Assembly: GCA_964636865.1 (NCBI GenBank) | Contig: CAZWVJ010000002.1 | Location: forward strand, 1-64,000 | DNA from: B1SED10-75 sp964636865 | GTDB taxonomy: Bacteria > Bacillota > Dethiobacteria > DTU022 > PWGO01 | DNA length: 64,000 nt | Direction: 5' to 3' | Shown here: positions 1 through 8,893 of the stretch, piece after piece | How positions within the stretch are numbered: position 1 is the stretch's first letter | Layout: every line of letters begins with the position of its first letter | The notes under the pieces: generated by a model | Databases searched by the model: none | What the model was told of the DNA's origin: nothing | The model's input: only the letters and a program-made list of their open reading frames with translations | Program-made: the position numbers and the translations under genes

Positions 1-2
1 AT

Positions 3-1613
3 GATGCCGTAGTTATTGGCAACCATGAATTTGACTTCGGCCCGGAGGTCCTGGCCGATTATCTGATTGCCGCCGATTACCCCCGAGCACATGAAAATAC
101 GCAGGTTCTTGCTTCCAACATGCGCCCCCCTGAAGAACATCCCCTGGCACAAAAAGAGCTTTATCGGCAAACTGCCGTTACGGAATTGGATGAAGGGTTA
201 AAAATCGGCAAGTTCGGTTTAATGGGTGATCAAGCACTGCTGGTGGCAGCAGATACAGGTGAATTGGAATTCCTTGATCCGCATAAAGCAGCGGAAGACG
301 CCATAGAAGAATTAGAGGAACAGGAAGCTGATATTATTATTGCCATCACTCACTCCGGAATCCCCGAGGACCGGGAACTTGCCCGTAATGTCTCCGGCAT
401 AGACCTCATTGTGGGAGGGCACTGCCACACAGCCCTGGAAGAACCTATCATTGAAAATAACACCTATATTGTGCAGGCCGGGCACTTAATCGAATATTTG
501 GGGTACCTGGAACTGGCATATAATCCCCAAACAGAAGATTTAAGATTACGCAACGAGGAGAACAATCAACCCTTTTTAATCCCCATTGATGATCGCTTCC
601 CTCCTCATCCGGAAATAGCCAAAACAGTAGATTATTATCAAGAAAAGCTTAATGATTTAATCAGTTACCTGACGGATGGAAAATTCGAAAATATCTTGGA
701 TACAGTATCCCGGTCAGATTTTAAAATCTCAGAAACCCGTAAGGCCAAGGAATCACCGGTAGGAAATTTTGTCACCGACGCCATGCGCGAAATTACAGAA
801 AATGTTACCGGGGAAAAAGTTGATGTTGCCTTTCAAACAAACGGAAACATACGCCAGGGGATTAAACCGGGTACTATGGATCATTCCCGGGGAGATATTT
901 CTTTTTATGAGATTCCAGAAGCCGTTGGCCTTGGCTACGGCAAAGACGGGTATGCCGGATACCCCATAGTTTCTTTTTATCTCACCGGAGCAGAACTATA
1001 TTGGGTGCTGGAAGGTTCAGCCATTACATCAGAGGGAATATCTCCCGCCACTTTTATGCAGATTTCCGGAATGCGTTACACTTATAATCCCGATAATGCA
1101 GTAATGTTTACTATTCCCTTTTGGGATATCCCGGTTCCCAGCACCCGCGCAGTAATGGAAGCTGAAATTTATACCGGCGAAGGAAAACAGCCTGCAGCTA
1201 ACTCCAATGAATTTGCTTCCCTGGAACGGGGAGATGAAGATTTGTATCATGTAGTTACCGATTCTTATCTATTTTCCTTTTTCACCCTGGTCTCGGAGTA
1301 TGTTCCACAAATAATAGAGCCCAAGGATGCTCAAGGCAACCCATTAGATTTGGATAACAAAGAAGATATTATAGTTCATCACGAAGACGGCAGAGAACTT
1401 AAAATGTGGGAAACGGTTATAAAATATGCCGCGGCTCAATCACCAGATGAAGATGAAGTACCTTCAATATCCCCATATTATGCCGAAACTTCGGAAAGAA
1501 TAACCCAGGAATCAAGCTTCCCTGCTGTATTCTGGCCCATTCTATTGCTTGCTCTCTTAATAATCGGCATTTTCTTCTGGAAACACAAAAAACATAAAAA
1601 TTTAGATATTTAA
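3..1613 (+). CDS. 5'-nucleotidase/cyclic phosphodiesterase family surface protein, 5' end outside window
   Basis: The reading frame is open from the first bases of the window, so this gene is cut by the left edge. The translated part starts just before the metallophosphatase motif GNHEFDFG (bases 18-41) and continues through a second metal motif, GGHCHT. It then enters the 5'-nucleotidase C-terminal domain, with ESPVGNFVTDAM and FQTNGNIRQGI, the substrate-binding part of UshA-like enzymes. The C-terminus is a hydrophobic stretch followed by a Lys/His-rich tail, which would anchor the enzyme on the outside of the membrane. The family hydrolyses extracellular nucleotides or cyclic nucleotides to release nucleoside and phosphate. 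The signal peptide must lie outside the window. Family assignment is firm; exact substrate is unknown. Confidence 0.9.
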   Translation, partial: DAVVIGNHEFDFGPEVLADYLIAADYPRAHENTQVLASNMRPPEEHPLAQKELYRQTAVTELDEGLKIGKFGLMGDQALLVAADTGELEFLDPHKAAEDAIEELEEQEADIIIAITHSGIPEDRELARNVSGIDLIVGGHCHTALEEPIIENNTYIVQAGHLIEYLGYLELAYNPQTEDLRLRNEENNQPFLIPIDDRFPPHPEIAKTVDYYQEKLNDLISYLTDGKFENILDTVSRSDFKISETRKAKESPVGNFVTDAMREITENVTGEKVDVAFQTNGNIRQGIKPGTMDHSRGDISFYEIPEAVGLGYGKDGYAGYPIVSFYLTGAELYWVLEGSAITSEGISPATFMQISGMRYTYNPDNAVMFTIPFWDIPVPSTRAVMEAEIYTGEGKQPAANSNEFASLERGDEDLYHVVTDSYLFSFFTLVSEYVPQIIEPKDAQGNPLDLDNKEDIIVHHEDGRELKMWETVIKYAAAQSPDEDEVPSISPYYAETSERITQESSFPAVFWPILLLALLIIGIFFWKHKKHKNLDI

Positions 1614-1698
1614 AAAAAATGCCCTGATAAGGCAGGAATATTGGATTTTACATCGAATAAGTTCTTGAAACAATATTTAAACTAAGGAGGGATGGGGA

Positions 1699-1974
1699 TT
1701 GAATAAAGCAGAATTAGTAAACAAAGTTGCCAACAAAACAGGACTGACCAAAAAAGACTCAGAAAAAGCACTTAACGCCACCGTTGAAAGTATTTCTCAA
1801 GCTTTGTCAAAAAATGACAAAGTGCAGCTGGTCGGTTTCGGAACTTTTGAAGTAAGGAAGCGCGCTGCCAGAAAAGGCAGAAACCCTTCTACCGGGAAAG
1901 AAATTAACATCCCGGCTTCCAAAGTTCCTGCATTTAAACCTGGCAAAGCACTTAAAGAAAAGGTAAAGAAGTAA
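1699..1974 (+). CDS. hup: HU family DNA-binding protein
   Basis: A 91-residue nucleoid protein that binds and bends DNA as a dimer. The length is typical and the family signature is intact: GFGTFEVRKRAARKGRNP, followed by the flexible DNA-binding arm and the proline tip in NIPASKVPAFKPGKALK. The start is a TTG at 1699, chosen because AAGGAGG lies at 1684-1690 and the protein then begins MNKAELV, the canonical HU N-terminus. It stands alone between the nucleotidase and a convergent acyl-CoA dehydrogenase gene, and is followed by a strong terminator, so it is probably monocistronic. Confidence 0.97.
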   Translation: MNKAELVNKVANKTGLTKKDSEKALNATVESISQALSKNDKVQLVGFGTFEVRKRAARKGRNPSTGKEINIPASKVPAFKPGKALKEKVKK

Positions 1975-2007
1975 AACATCTCAGAGATTATTATTTTATT
2001 TATTTAG

Positions 2008-2043
2008 AAAAAGCACTTTCATTAAGAAAGTGCTTTTTCTTTT
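2008..2043 (+). terminator. Rho-independent terminator after HU gene
   Basis: A 13-bp perfect stem (2008-2020 pairs with 2026-2038) with a 5-base loop is followed by a T-rich run to 2043. The A-rich left arm gives a T run on the minus strand too, so it may act in both directions between the convergent HU and acyl-CoA dehydrogenase genes. Confidence 0.9.
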
Positions 2044-2132
2044 GAACACATATTAATACAGTTTTTTCTCCTCGGAAAAACATTCAACTCATGTATTTTT
2101 TATAAATTAGTAACTTATAGTATAACCAAAAA

Positions 2133-3278
2133 TTAACTCAGATAATAAGCAGAAAGTATTTGCCGCATAATCTGCGTTGTTCCTCCACCAATCTTGTTTA
2201 AACGATTGTCCCGCCAAATACGCTGCACGGGGTATTCCATCATGTAGCCATAACCCCCAAAAAACTGCAGGCAATCATCTATTATTTGCTGGGTGGTTTC
2301 ACAGGCAAAAAGCTTGGCCATTGTACTTTCTTTTGTTACCTCCTCGCCTCTTTGATGCTTAATCAAAGCGCTGTAACATAACTGCCTGGCAGCCTCTAAA
2401 GCAGCCACATGATCGGATAAACGATGTTGAATAGCCTGAAAAGAGCTTAGGGGGCGTCCAAATTGTTTTCTTTCCTTTAAATAAGAAATGGTGTCCTGCA
2501 AAATTTTGTCAGTCCCTGCTACGGAGCCTATGGCCAGAGAAAGTCTTTCCCACTGAAAGTTTTGCATCATCAGGAAAAAACCCTGGTTTTCCTCTCCCAG
2601 CATGTTTTCTGCCGGAACTACACAGTCCTCAAATGAAAGTTCGGCCGTATCAGAAGAATGCCACCCTACCTTGGATATTTTTTTAGAAACGGTAAAACCC
2701 GGCGTGTCCTTGTCTATGAGCAAAAGACTTATACCCTGATAACCGGCATCCGGGTTGGTTTTAACTGCCGTAACTGCAAAATCGGCTTTAACCCCGTTAG
2801 TTATAAAAGTTTTGGTCCCGTTAACTATGTAGTTATTTTGATCACGCCGCGCACTGGTCCGTATGGATGCCACATCACTGCCCGCGTCAGGCTCGGTTAT
2901 TGCCAGTGCCGCTATTTTCTCGCCTTCAATTCCTGGCACCAGGTAACGTTGTTTTAATTCCTCATTTCCAAAGTAGCAGACCGGGGGCAAAGCTATCTCG
3001 GAATGCGCCGAAAGCGCAGCGTTAATTCCTCCGGCACCACATCGAGCTAACTCCTCTATCCAGATAGCCTGTCCGATATAATCATTGTCTCCCCCTCCAT
3101 ATTCTTCCGGAAATTTTAACCCCAAAAACCCCATTTCTCCGGCTTTACGATACAATTCCCTTGGAATATCTTCCTGTTCTTCCCATTCATCTACAAAGGG
3201 AGTTACTTCTTTATCCACAAACTCCCGCATTGAATGTCGGTACGCCTTATGTTTTTCTTCCATGAAATAAGAAAGCAT
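2133..3278 (-). CDS. Acyl-CoA dehydrogenase
   Basis: A full-length FAD acyl-CoA dehydrogenase (about 381 residues) that oxidises an acyl-CoA to the 2-enoyl-CoA and passes electrons to ETF. Signatures are ITEPDAGSD near residue 130, FITNG, and the C-terminal FGGYGYMMEYPVQRIWRD. The usual YEGT glutamate is Gly here (IGGGT), but a glutamate is present in QWERLSLA (about residue 245). That is the alternative catalytic-base position known from isovaleryl- and long-chain acyl-CoA dehydrogenases, so the enzyme should be active. Start: a TTG at 3284 is also open, but GAGGG lies at the right distance only for the ATG at 3278. It stands alone, separated from the next minus-strand gene by a terminator. 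Confidence 0.93.
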   Translation of the reverse strand: MLSYFMEEKHKAYRHSMREFVDKEVTPFVDEWEEQEDIPRELYRKAGEMGFLGLKFPEEYGGGDNDYIGQAIWIEELARCGAGGINAALSAHSEIALPPVCYFGNEELKQRYLVPGIEGEKIAALAITEPDAGSDVASIRTSARRDQNNYIVNGTKTFITNGVKADFAVTAVKTNPDAGYQGISLLLIDKDTPGFTVSKKISKVGWHSSDTAELSFEDCVVPAENMLGEENQGFFLMMQNFQWERLSLAIGSVAGTDKILQDTISYLKERKQFGRPLSSFQAIQHRLSDHVAALEAARQLCYSALIKHQRGEEVTKESTMAKLFACETTQQIIDDCLQFFGGYGYMMEYPVQRIWRDNRLNKIGGGTTQIMRQILSAYYLS

Positions 3279-3307
3279 ATTCAATCCCTCTCTTTTCTAC
3301 AATATCG

Positions 3308-3319
3308 AAACCCGGGTTT
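3308..3319. promoter_or_regulatory. Palindrome upstream of acyl-CoA dehydrogenase gene
   Basis: AAACCCGGGTTT is a perfect 12-bp palindrome starting 29 bases upstream of the acyl-CoA dehydrogenase ATG. Its position in the leader suits an operator, but no known regulator site is recognised. Confidence 0.3.
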
Positions 3320-3454
3320 AATATTTTAAGATTTTTTAATTTTGCATTATTTTTTATTAACTACAAACATTCCATACCCGATGATATTATTCCTTCTATC
3401 AAAAATTATAGGAGATAAAAAAATACCCCCGGGCAATCTACATGATAATAAAAT

Positions 3455-3492
3455 ATCTAAAAAACCCCGGCACCTTTAATTAACCGGGGTTT
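3455..3492 (-). terminator. Rho-independent terminator after SurA-like gene
   Basis: AAACCCCGG (3462-3470) pairs with CCGGGGTTT (3484-3492). Read on the minus strand, the stem is followed by six T and an AT-rich stretch. It sits about 40 bases after the stop of the SurA-like gene and separates it from the acyl-CoA dehydrogenase gene. Confidence 0.85.
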
Positions 3493-3532
3493 CTAAGCTC
3501 AAAAATCTCTAAACTATATAGTCTAATTTAAT

Positions 3533-4384
3533 TTATATGTATATTTCTATTTCTGCTTCTTCTTTTAGATCTTCAATAAGTTTTTCCTCCATCAATATCA
3601 TTTTCAAATCGGGTTTAACTTCTTCAAAGTCTTCTTCAATTTGTCCCCCAAATTGTTGATAAACTTCCCTCAATTCTTCCTCAGTAAAATCAATCTCGTC
3701 TTCTTGCTCCTCCATATACTCTTCAAAATACTCTTGAATAGCTATACTGTCGGCAATTTCATCTCTCAATTCTTCCGGGCTTGAGCCGGCCATATCCATT
3801 TGCTGTTCAAGCATTTCTTCGCCGCCAAATTGTTCTACCATTTGATCGTATTCATCATCTACTTCTTGTTCGTCAGCAGTTATGCCTTCTTCCTCAACTT
3901 TTTGCGAAAGAAGGGTCAAGATAATTAACATCTCCATAGACTGTTCTTTTAAAGCCTCTCTTCGCTGTTCCATTTCTTCTTCAGGCATTTCAACGCCCTG
4001 CATTTGCAGCTGCTGCATTTCTTGTTGCAATTCTTGTTCTACCATCATATTCAATTCATCCTCATAAATCTCCTCACCATTTACAGTAGCCACTACTTCT
4101 CCATTTTCAGGTGCTACCTGATCTCCATTTTCAGGAACACCGTTTTCCGCCACAGGATCGGGAGCATCACTCATCAGACCGTCAAAAACTCCCATAAAAC
4201 TACTTACGGCCAATGCTGCCACCAAAAGAATTACTACGCCGATTATGATAAAGCTTTTCTTACGGCTAGAACTGGTTTCTGCCGGTGCAAATCCGCGCTC
4301 ATCTTCTGTATCTTCCGGTTGGTCGCTATATTGCATATCTTCGAATTCTTCATTGTCATGGCGGCCATTATACTCATCTACCAC
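3533..4384 (-). CDS. Membrane-anchored SurA N-terminal domain chaperone-like protein
   Basis: A 283-residue protein with an acidic cytoplasmic start of about 45 residues, one membrane segment (SFIIIGVVILLVAALAV, about residues 45-67), then an extracytoplasmic helical region. That region starts VATVNGEEIYEDELN, the typical opening of SurA/PrsA/trigger-factor-like chaperone domains. No parvulin (PPIase) domain is present, so it is probably a holdase for secreted proteins rather than an isomerase. The exported part is extraordinarily rich in Glu, Asp, Gln and Met. The start is GTG at 4384 with AAGGAGGA upstream. The next gene, an exported lipoprotein, fits a role at the cell surface. Family is confident; function is inferred. 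Confidence 0.8.
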   Translation of the reverse strand: MVDEYNGRHDNEEFEDMQYSDQPEDTEDERGFAPAETSSSRKKSFIIIGVVILLVAALAVSSFMGVFDGLMSDAPDPVAENGVPENGDQVAPENGEVVATVNGEEIYEDELNMMVEQELQQEMQQLQMQGVEMPEEEMEQRREALKEQSMEMLIILTLLSQKVEEEGITADEQEVDDEYDQMVEQFGGEEMLEQQMDMAGSSPEELRDEIADSIAIQEYFEEYMEEQEDEIDFTEEELREVYQQFGGQIEEDFEEVKPDLKMILMEEKLIEDLKEEAEIEIYI

Positions 4385-4531
4385 TTAAACCAATCCTCCT
4401 TTTCTCTTTATGCTTAGGGTAAATGGTAACAGATATATTCTAAATACACAAGGGATTTTTGGGCAAAGAAGGCACAAGCTGGACTAATTAACCGTAAATC
4501 ATTGCTCAGGTTATTCCGCTTTAGAAAAAGT

Positions 4532-5557
4532 TTACCAATCATACTTAAAGAAATTTGCTTCCCTTTTGTAAGGCCTGGTTAACTCTTCCAGATCTGTCAT
4601 ATTTTCAGCTGTGAGGGGAGTAAATTCGCGAGCTATGCGCACATTTTCTTCCAATTCATCCAGGGTAGATATCCCAATTACAGCCGTATCCACGGGGTGG
4701 GTTAGGGTATATTCAAGAGCCTGTTTCATAGAATTAATGCCATTCTGCCGGAAAATGCGACCGTAAGCAGCTACCTTCATGGCAATTACTCCCATGTTTT
4801 TATCCCGGAGTACGGGCAGAACATTTTCAATATAAGAATCATCATGCACATCCCCCGCATTAACGGGAATGAGTGCACAGTCAAAGTCATATTCCTCCAG
4901 GGCATCCAAAAATACCCCGTAATTTTTATGGCCGGTTATGCCCACAAATTTTATATCACCGGCTTTTTTTAATTCTTCAAGGGCTTCTATCGCTCCGCCT
5001 TTGCCCAGAGATTCTTCCAGAGCTTGCCTGGAATCTATCCCATGAAGCTGGTAAAGATCAATATAACTGGTCTGCAAATTTTGCAGGCTTTCTTCAAATC
5101 GCCGCATAGTGCCATCATAGCTGTAATCAAGCGTTTTGGTGGCCAAATAGGTTTCTTCGCGCCGGTGTTTAATGGCTTCGCCGATATTGCGTTCACTGCT
5201 TCCGTAGGTTGGCGCGGTATCAATATAATTAACCCCCATGTCCAGGGCACGGTTAACTATATTTACAGCTTCTTCTTGTTTATGTTCCCGAGATACAGTA
5301 AACGCGCCTCCCAGGCCAATAATGCTCACCATCATTCCCGTGCGCCCTAATTTTCTGCGGGGAATAAGATACTCTTCTTCTTCTTGTTCTTGTTCTAGTT
5401 CTTCTTCTTCTCTTTCTATTTCATTATTCACTTCCCGCTCTATTTCATCGTCATCTTCCTCGAATTCAACAAGGAAATTACAGCCAAGTATTCCTAGCCC
5501 GGCTGTGGCCAGCAATCCTAATTTGACAAATTTTCGCCGGCTCATTTCGTCGCTCAC
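4532..5557 (-). CDS. Tat-exported lipoprotein of the aldo/keto reductase family
   Basis: A 341-residue protein. The N-terminus has a twin-arginine motif (SRRKFVKLG) and a lipobox ending LGILGC, so it should be folded in the cytoplasm, exported by Tat and lipid-anchored. A linker of about 40 residues, almost entirely Glu/Asp/Gln/Asn, follows. The aldo/keto reductase barrel starts at RRKLGRTGMMVSIIGLGG and keeps the catalytic Asp and Tyr (DTAPTYG), Lys (ATKTLD) and His (YQLHGID). The family reduces carbonyls with NADPH; how a cofactor is supplied outside the membrane is unclear. GTG start at 5557 with GGGGGAGG upstream. It is followed upstream by a nitroreductase-family lipoprotein, which suggests a surface redox pair. 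Confidence 0.85.
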   Translation of the reverse strand: MSDEMSRRKFVKLGLLATAGLGILGCNFLVEFEEDDDEIEREVNNEIEREEEELEQEQEEEEYLIPRRKLGRTGMMVSIIGLGGAFTVSREHKQEEAVNIVNRALDMGVNYIDTAPTYGSSERNIGEAIKHRREETYLATKTLDYSYDGTMRRFEESLQNLQTSYIDLYQLHGIDSRQALEESLGKGGAIEALEELKKAGDIKFVGITGHKNYGVFLDALEEYDFDCALIPVNAGDVHDDSYIENVLPVLRDKNMGVIAMKVAAYGRIFRQNGINSMKQALEYTLTHPVDTAVIGISTLDELEENVRIAREFTPLTAENMTDLEELTRPYKREANFFKYDW

Positions 5558-5596
5558 AATTATCCTCCCCCGGTATTATATATGTCTTTTTCTCCC

Positions 5597-6328
5597 CTAA
5601 GAATCGGCTTCCCCCACCGGCATAATCATCAGAGGATCGTGATCAGTATTTAATATGTCCTGCACGTCCTCATCCTCGAAAGCGCCTATAGCCACTGTGC
5701 CCAACTGTAGAGATTCTGCCTGTAAATAAATATTTTGAGCCGCATGGCCCACTTCCATATGTACATATCTTCTGCCCCGTTCTCCATACGTCGCCGTAGT
5801 GCGGCCGTAATCAGCCGCCAAAACAATACTTGCCGGGGCCTCGGCTATAAAATTTTGGTTAAGGGCAGCGCTGGCCAGCTTTTCCCGGTGATCACCCTCC
5901 ATGATCATTGTCAAATCGTGCGAAGTATAATCATATCTATAAATACCTTCAGCAAGATTTTCTACATTTCCGGCAAGCAAATATATTTCCAGGGGATCGG
6001 TGGCTCCTGCGGAAGGGGCAGTTCGCGTAGCACCAGCAACTCCGTCAACGCCCGTTCCTGTGGAAGCCCAAAGGATTTGGGCTGCATGTTCTTGCAAAAG
6101 AACATCCCCGGTAAAATTACGGCGCGAAACCCGGTGATGCAGAGCATCCTCTACTTTTTTCCCCTCTTCGAGTTCCGGAGACGGTAATTCCCATACTTCT
6201 TCTTCAGTCACTTCCGTTAAATCCCGGTTTGCTTCATTATCCTCGTTTATAACTTCACATGATATACTAAATAAAACCATTCCCAGCAAACCTAAAACCA
6301 GCAAACTCCTAAATGCGTGTTTAGACAT
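5597..6328 (-). CDS. Nitroreductase family (SagB-type) lipoprotein
   Basis: About 243 residues with a Sec lipoprotein signal (hydrophobic run ending FSISC, no twin arginine) and an acidic linker. A nitroreductase/SagB-type FMN domain follows: RRNFTGDVLL, ILWASTGTG, RTAPSAGATDPLEIYLLAG, and a C-terminal EVGHAAQNIYLQAESLQLGTVAIGAF (written here in two parts: EVGHAAQNIYL then QAESLQLGTVAIGAF). These enzymes use FMN to oxidise or reduce small molecules. FMN enzymes of this family are normally cytoplasmic, so a Sec-type lipoprotein is unusual. The start is taken as ATG 6328; a GTG at 6340 overlaps the GAGGAG ribosome site. It lies 40 bases upstream of the Tat lipoprotein reductase gene. Confidence 0.82.
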   Translation of the reverse strand: MSKHAFRSLLVLGLLGMVLFSISCEVINEDNEANRDLTEVTEEEVWELPSPELEEGKKVEDALHHRVSRRNFTGDVLLQEHAAQILWASTGTGVDGVAGATRTAPSAGATDPLEIYLLAGNVENLAEGIYRYDYTSHDLTMIMEGDHREKLASAALNQNFIAEAPASIVLAADYGRTTATYGERGRRYVHMEVGHAAQNIYLQAESLQLGTVAIGAFEDEDVQDILNTDHDPLMIMPVGEADS

Positions 6329-6352
6329 AAATAAAAACACCTCCTCGGTAAT

Positions 6353-7366
6353 TTAAAGCCCCAAAATACGCCTGGCATTATCGCGAAGGATATTAGTGCG
6401 TGCTTTAGTGTTGCCTTCTGTGGCCATGAGCACCTTGGCCAGGGAAATGGCCTGGGGGTAAATAGGCCAATCTGTTCCGTAAAGAAGGCGCTCCGAGCCC
6501 AGATGATCCATCATCACCTGCAGATGTGATGGTGGTTGCCCGCTAACTTCTAAATACACATGCGGATGTTTTTCCGCAATTTTGATGGCTTCAGGATAGT
6601 AATTCATGCCTGCATGTCCAAGAATACAAGGGCTGCCCTCCAATGCTTCCGCCAAAGTCCAAAAATGTTTCATGTCAGCTTTCTCCCGTGCCTTACGAGG
6701 CTCAAATCCATTAAAGCCGCTGTGAGACAAAACCGGCATCCCTCCGGATAATTCCTGCCAAAGTTTTACCAATCGTATTACCCGTGATGAACTTACCGCG
6801 GCCATCTGCAGCTCCGGGTGTAATTTCATTCCCTGCGCTCCCAGCGCCAGGTAATCTTTTATAAGTTTTTTCCGCTGCAAACTCCGCGGGGGAACCATGC
6901 AGAAAAATATCATCCGGGGATTATATCTCATAGCCTGTCCAAATCGCCGGGAATTATCGGAGTTGACTATATCAAGCACCAGAGAGACACTTTTATCTAT
7001 TTTTAGGGCATCCATTTCTCTGATGAGATTAGGGATGGTGTGAGTATGATGTTTACCTCTGCGTAAAGGAGATAACGCGCAGGGAAGGTAATCCTGAACT
7101 CCCCACTTGGGACGGGTTTCAAAAAAATTCTGCCCCGAGTAAATATCCAGGTCCACATGGAGGTGAGGGCCAAAATTGTGGCGCGTAACCGGCGTCTCAC
7201 GGGTCACATCTACCGGCGGGGCAAGCAATACTGTCCATCCCAGGTGAGTATGAAAATCAATCAACCCTTCCAGTTCCGGCTCTACCAGCGCCAACCTGCC
7301 ATCTTCCAATATCTCAAAATAATCCAGCTCAGCCAAATCTCGCCAGCTTTCAAACTTTTTTTTCAT
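6353..7366 (-). CDS. Amidohydrolase family metal-dependent hydrolase
   Basis: A 337-residue TIM-barrel hydrolase of the amidohydrolase-2 type (as in ACMSD and gamma-resorcylate decarboxylase). The metal-binding HTH motif is at residues 39-41 (LIDFHTHLG). Later barrel residues are in MKLHPELQ, VLSHSGF, LGHAGM and the terminal Asp of LLYGTDWP. Members hydrolyse C-N or C-O bonds or decarboxylate aromatic and unsaturated acids; the substrate cannot be read here. The ATG has AAAGGAG nine bases upstream. It is transcribed with the PLP enzyme upstream and the lipoproteins downstream. Confidence 0.88.
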   Translation of the reverse strand: MKKKFESWRDLAELDYFEILEDGRLALVEPELEGLIDFHTHLGWTVLLAPPVDVTRETPVTRHNFGPHLHVDLDIYSGQNFFETRPKWGVQDYLPCALSPLRRGKHHTHTIPNLIREMDALKIDKSVSLVLDIVNSDNSRRFGQAMRYNPRMIFFCMVPPRSLQRKKLIKDYLALGAQGMKLHPELQMAAVSSSRVIRLVKLWQELSGGMPVLSHSGFNGFEPRKAREKADMKHFWTLAEALEGSPCILGHAGMNYYPEAIKIAEKHPHVYLEVSGQPPSHLQVMMDHLGSERLLYGTDWPIYPQAISLAKVLMATEGNTKARTNILRDNARRILGL

Positions 7367-7420
7367 CTCTATTATGCTCCTTTGGCAGATAACAATACAA
7401 AACCTCTCTCTATATCTATT

Positions 7421-8854
7421 TTAAGTATAGAGGTTGTTTACAAACTCAACCAGCAAAGCTTTAGAAATATGACGGGGTAAGGCATCCAGAATACAGCTGA
7501 TCATGGCCATTTCTTCCAGTTTGCTAGTGCCCTCGTCAATTCCTGCCATATCTAACAACTGGGGAACAACATCATCACCGAAACTTTCCAACATGGCCTG
7601 AACCTGTTCATGCACGGCATTTATGTCAATCTGGTTTTCTGAAGCCTGCAGTTCTTCTACACATTCGGCCAGGTCCCGGAGAAATTCGTCCACTCGAGGC
7701 ACATTTAGGCGCATTAAAGTAAGATGCAGATTATGCGGCGCATTTTCATTGGAAAACTGCGGCTGTACATACCAACCCCGGCGGGACATTAGATCCGCAA
7801 GCTGAAACACATTCACGTTTTCCGAAGCAAAGGAAAAGATACTCATCATCGGCGCTCCCAGGACATAAAGACCGTCTATGTTATTTATTCCTTCCATCAT
7901 GCGCCTTGATGCCTCCATGACTTCTCGTGTTATCTTCATATACCCTTCCCGACCCAGATAATTTATAATGGCCCAGGCCCCCGCCATAGGGCCACCGGAT
8001 TTGCTGCTAAGCATGGTGGCATTGAACATGGCATAAGCCGTGGTAGATGTAGTTGCAAATATCTGATGCCTGCGTATTTCCTTGTTTCGATAAGTAATTA
8101 CCGAAGCACCCTTTGCCGCGTAACCAAATTTGTGCAAGTCCGCAGAAATAGAGGTAACACCCGGCACAGAAAAATCAAAATCGGGAACATTGTACTCTTC
8201 CATCTCCCGCATAAAAGATAGCATAATCCCTCCCATACAAGCATCAACATGGAAAAGCAGATCGTATTCCAGGGCCAGTTCACCAATTTCTCCAATGGGA
8301 TCAATAACTCCCTGGGCATAACCGGGCGCAGAAGCGGCAATAATAATAGTGTTTTCATTTATCGCTTCCCGCATAGACTTTACGTCAGCGGTAAAATCAT
8401 CATGGCACGGTGTCATCACCAATTTTAGGCCAAAATACTGGGCCGCCTTGTGGAAGGCGCTGTGAGCACTGCGGGGCACTACCATTTCCGGATTTTTAAT
8501 ATGCGGTTTTTCTACCGCTGCCTTATCACGAGCCGTTTTAATAGCCAACATAATACTCTCTGTGCCCCCGGAAGTAAAATTGCCAACTGCCTTCTCGCCT
8601 CCCCGCAACAAGTCAATAACAAACTTTACTACTTCCCTCTCAATTCTGGCCAGGCTCGGGAATGAAGTAGGGTCCAGCCCGTTTTCCGTTAAAAATTTCA
8701 TGTAGGCTTCTTTAATTAATTCTTCATATTCCTCACCGGCGCTGAAAGTATAAGCAAAAACTTTTCCGCTGCGCCAGTCAACATCGTCTTTTTTGTATTC
8801 TTCCAGGGTCTGCATGATTTTTTCTCTACTCATTCCTTGAAAAGGGATACTCAT
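7421..8854 (-). CDS. PLP-dependent decarboxylase/lyase resembling sphingosine-1-phosphate lyase
   Basis: A 477-residue fold-type I PLP enzyme of the group II decarboxylase superfamily. The cofactor lysine is in DLHKFGYAAKGAS. The phosphate-binding TSGGTESIMLA and the FHVDACMGG segment, which holds the pyridine-binding Asp, are present. The DLHKFGYAAKG and FTSGGTES forms look closer to sphingosine-1-phosphate lyase and archaeal tyrosine/aspartate decarboxylases than to classical GadB. The reaction is either amino-acid decarboxylation or C-C cleavage of an aminoalcohol phosphate; sequence alone does not decide. ATG 8854 has AGGAG nine bases upstream; a TTG two codons earlier is too close. A ceramidase-like gene lies 7 kb away. 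Confidence 0.85.
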   Translation of the reverse strand: MSIPFQGMSREKIMQTLEEYKKDDVDWRSGKVFAYTFSAGEEYEELIKEAYMKFLTENGLDPTSFPSLARIEREVVKFVIDLLRGGEKAVGNFTSGGTESIMLAIKTARDKAAVEKPHIKNPEMVVPRSAHSAFHKAAQYFGLKLVMTPCHDDFTADVKSMREAINENTIIIAASAPGYAQGVIDPIGEIGELALEYDLLFHVDACMGGIMLSFMREMEEYNVPDFDFSVPGVTSISADLHKFGYAAKGASVITYRNKEIRRHQIFATTSTTAYAMFNATMLSSKSGGPMAGAWAIINYLGREGYMKITREVMEASRRMMEGINNIDGLYVLGAPMMSIFSFASENVNVFQLADLMSRRGWYVQPQFSNENAPHNLHLTLMRLNVPRVDEFLRDLAECVEELQASENQIDINAVHEQVQAMLESFGDDVVPQLLDMAGIDEGTSKLEEMAMISCILDALPRHISKALLVEFVNNLYT

Positions 8855-8893
8855 GTTCAAAATCTCCTTTGCGTCTTAATAAAATTAATACTT

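Noticed and set aside
1629..1645. Short TGCC/GGCA hairpin after the nucleotidase gene
   Set aside because: Only four pairs and no T run; too weak to call a terminator.
2133..3278. Loss of the catalytic Glu in the first acyl-CoA dehydrogenase (IGGGT in place of YEGT)
   Set aside because: A Glu is present at the alternative position (QWERL), as in isovaleryl- and long-chain enzymes, so this is a normal variant.
4004..4417. Plus-strand open frame of 137 codons opposite the SurA-like gene
   Set aside because: It is a shadow of a Glu-rich coding sequence, which gives stop-poor antisense frames; its product shows no domain.
5361..5470. Triplet-like TTC/CTT repeat tract
   Set aside because: It encodes the Glu/Gln-rich linker of the Tat lipoprotein in frame, so it is low-complexity coding sequence and not a separate repeat element.
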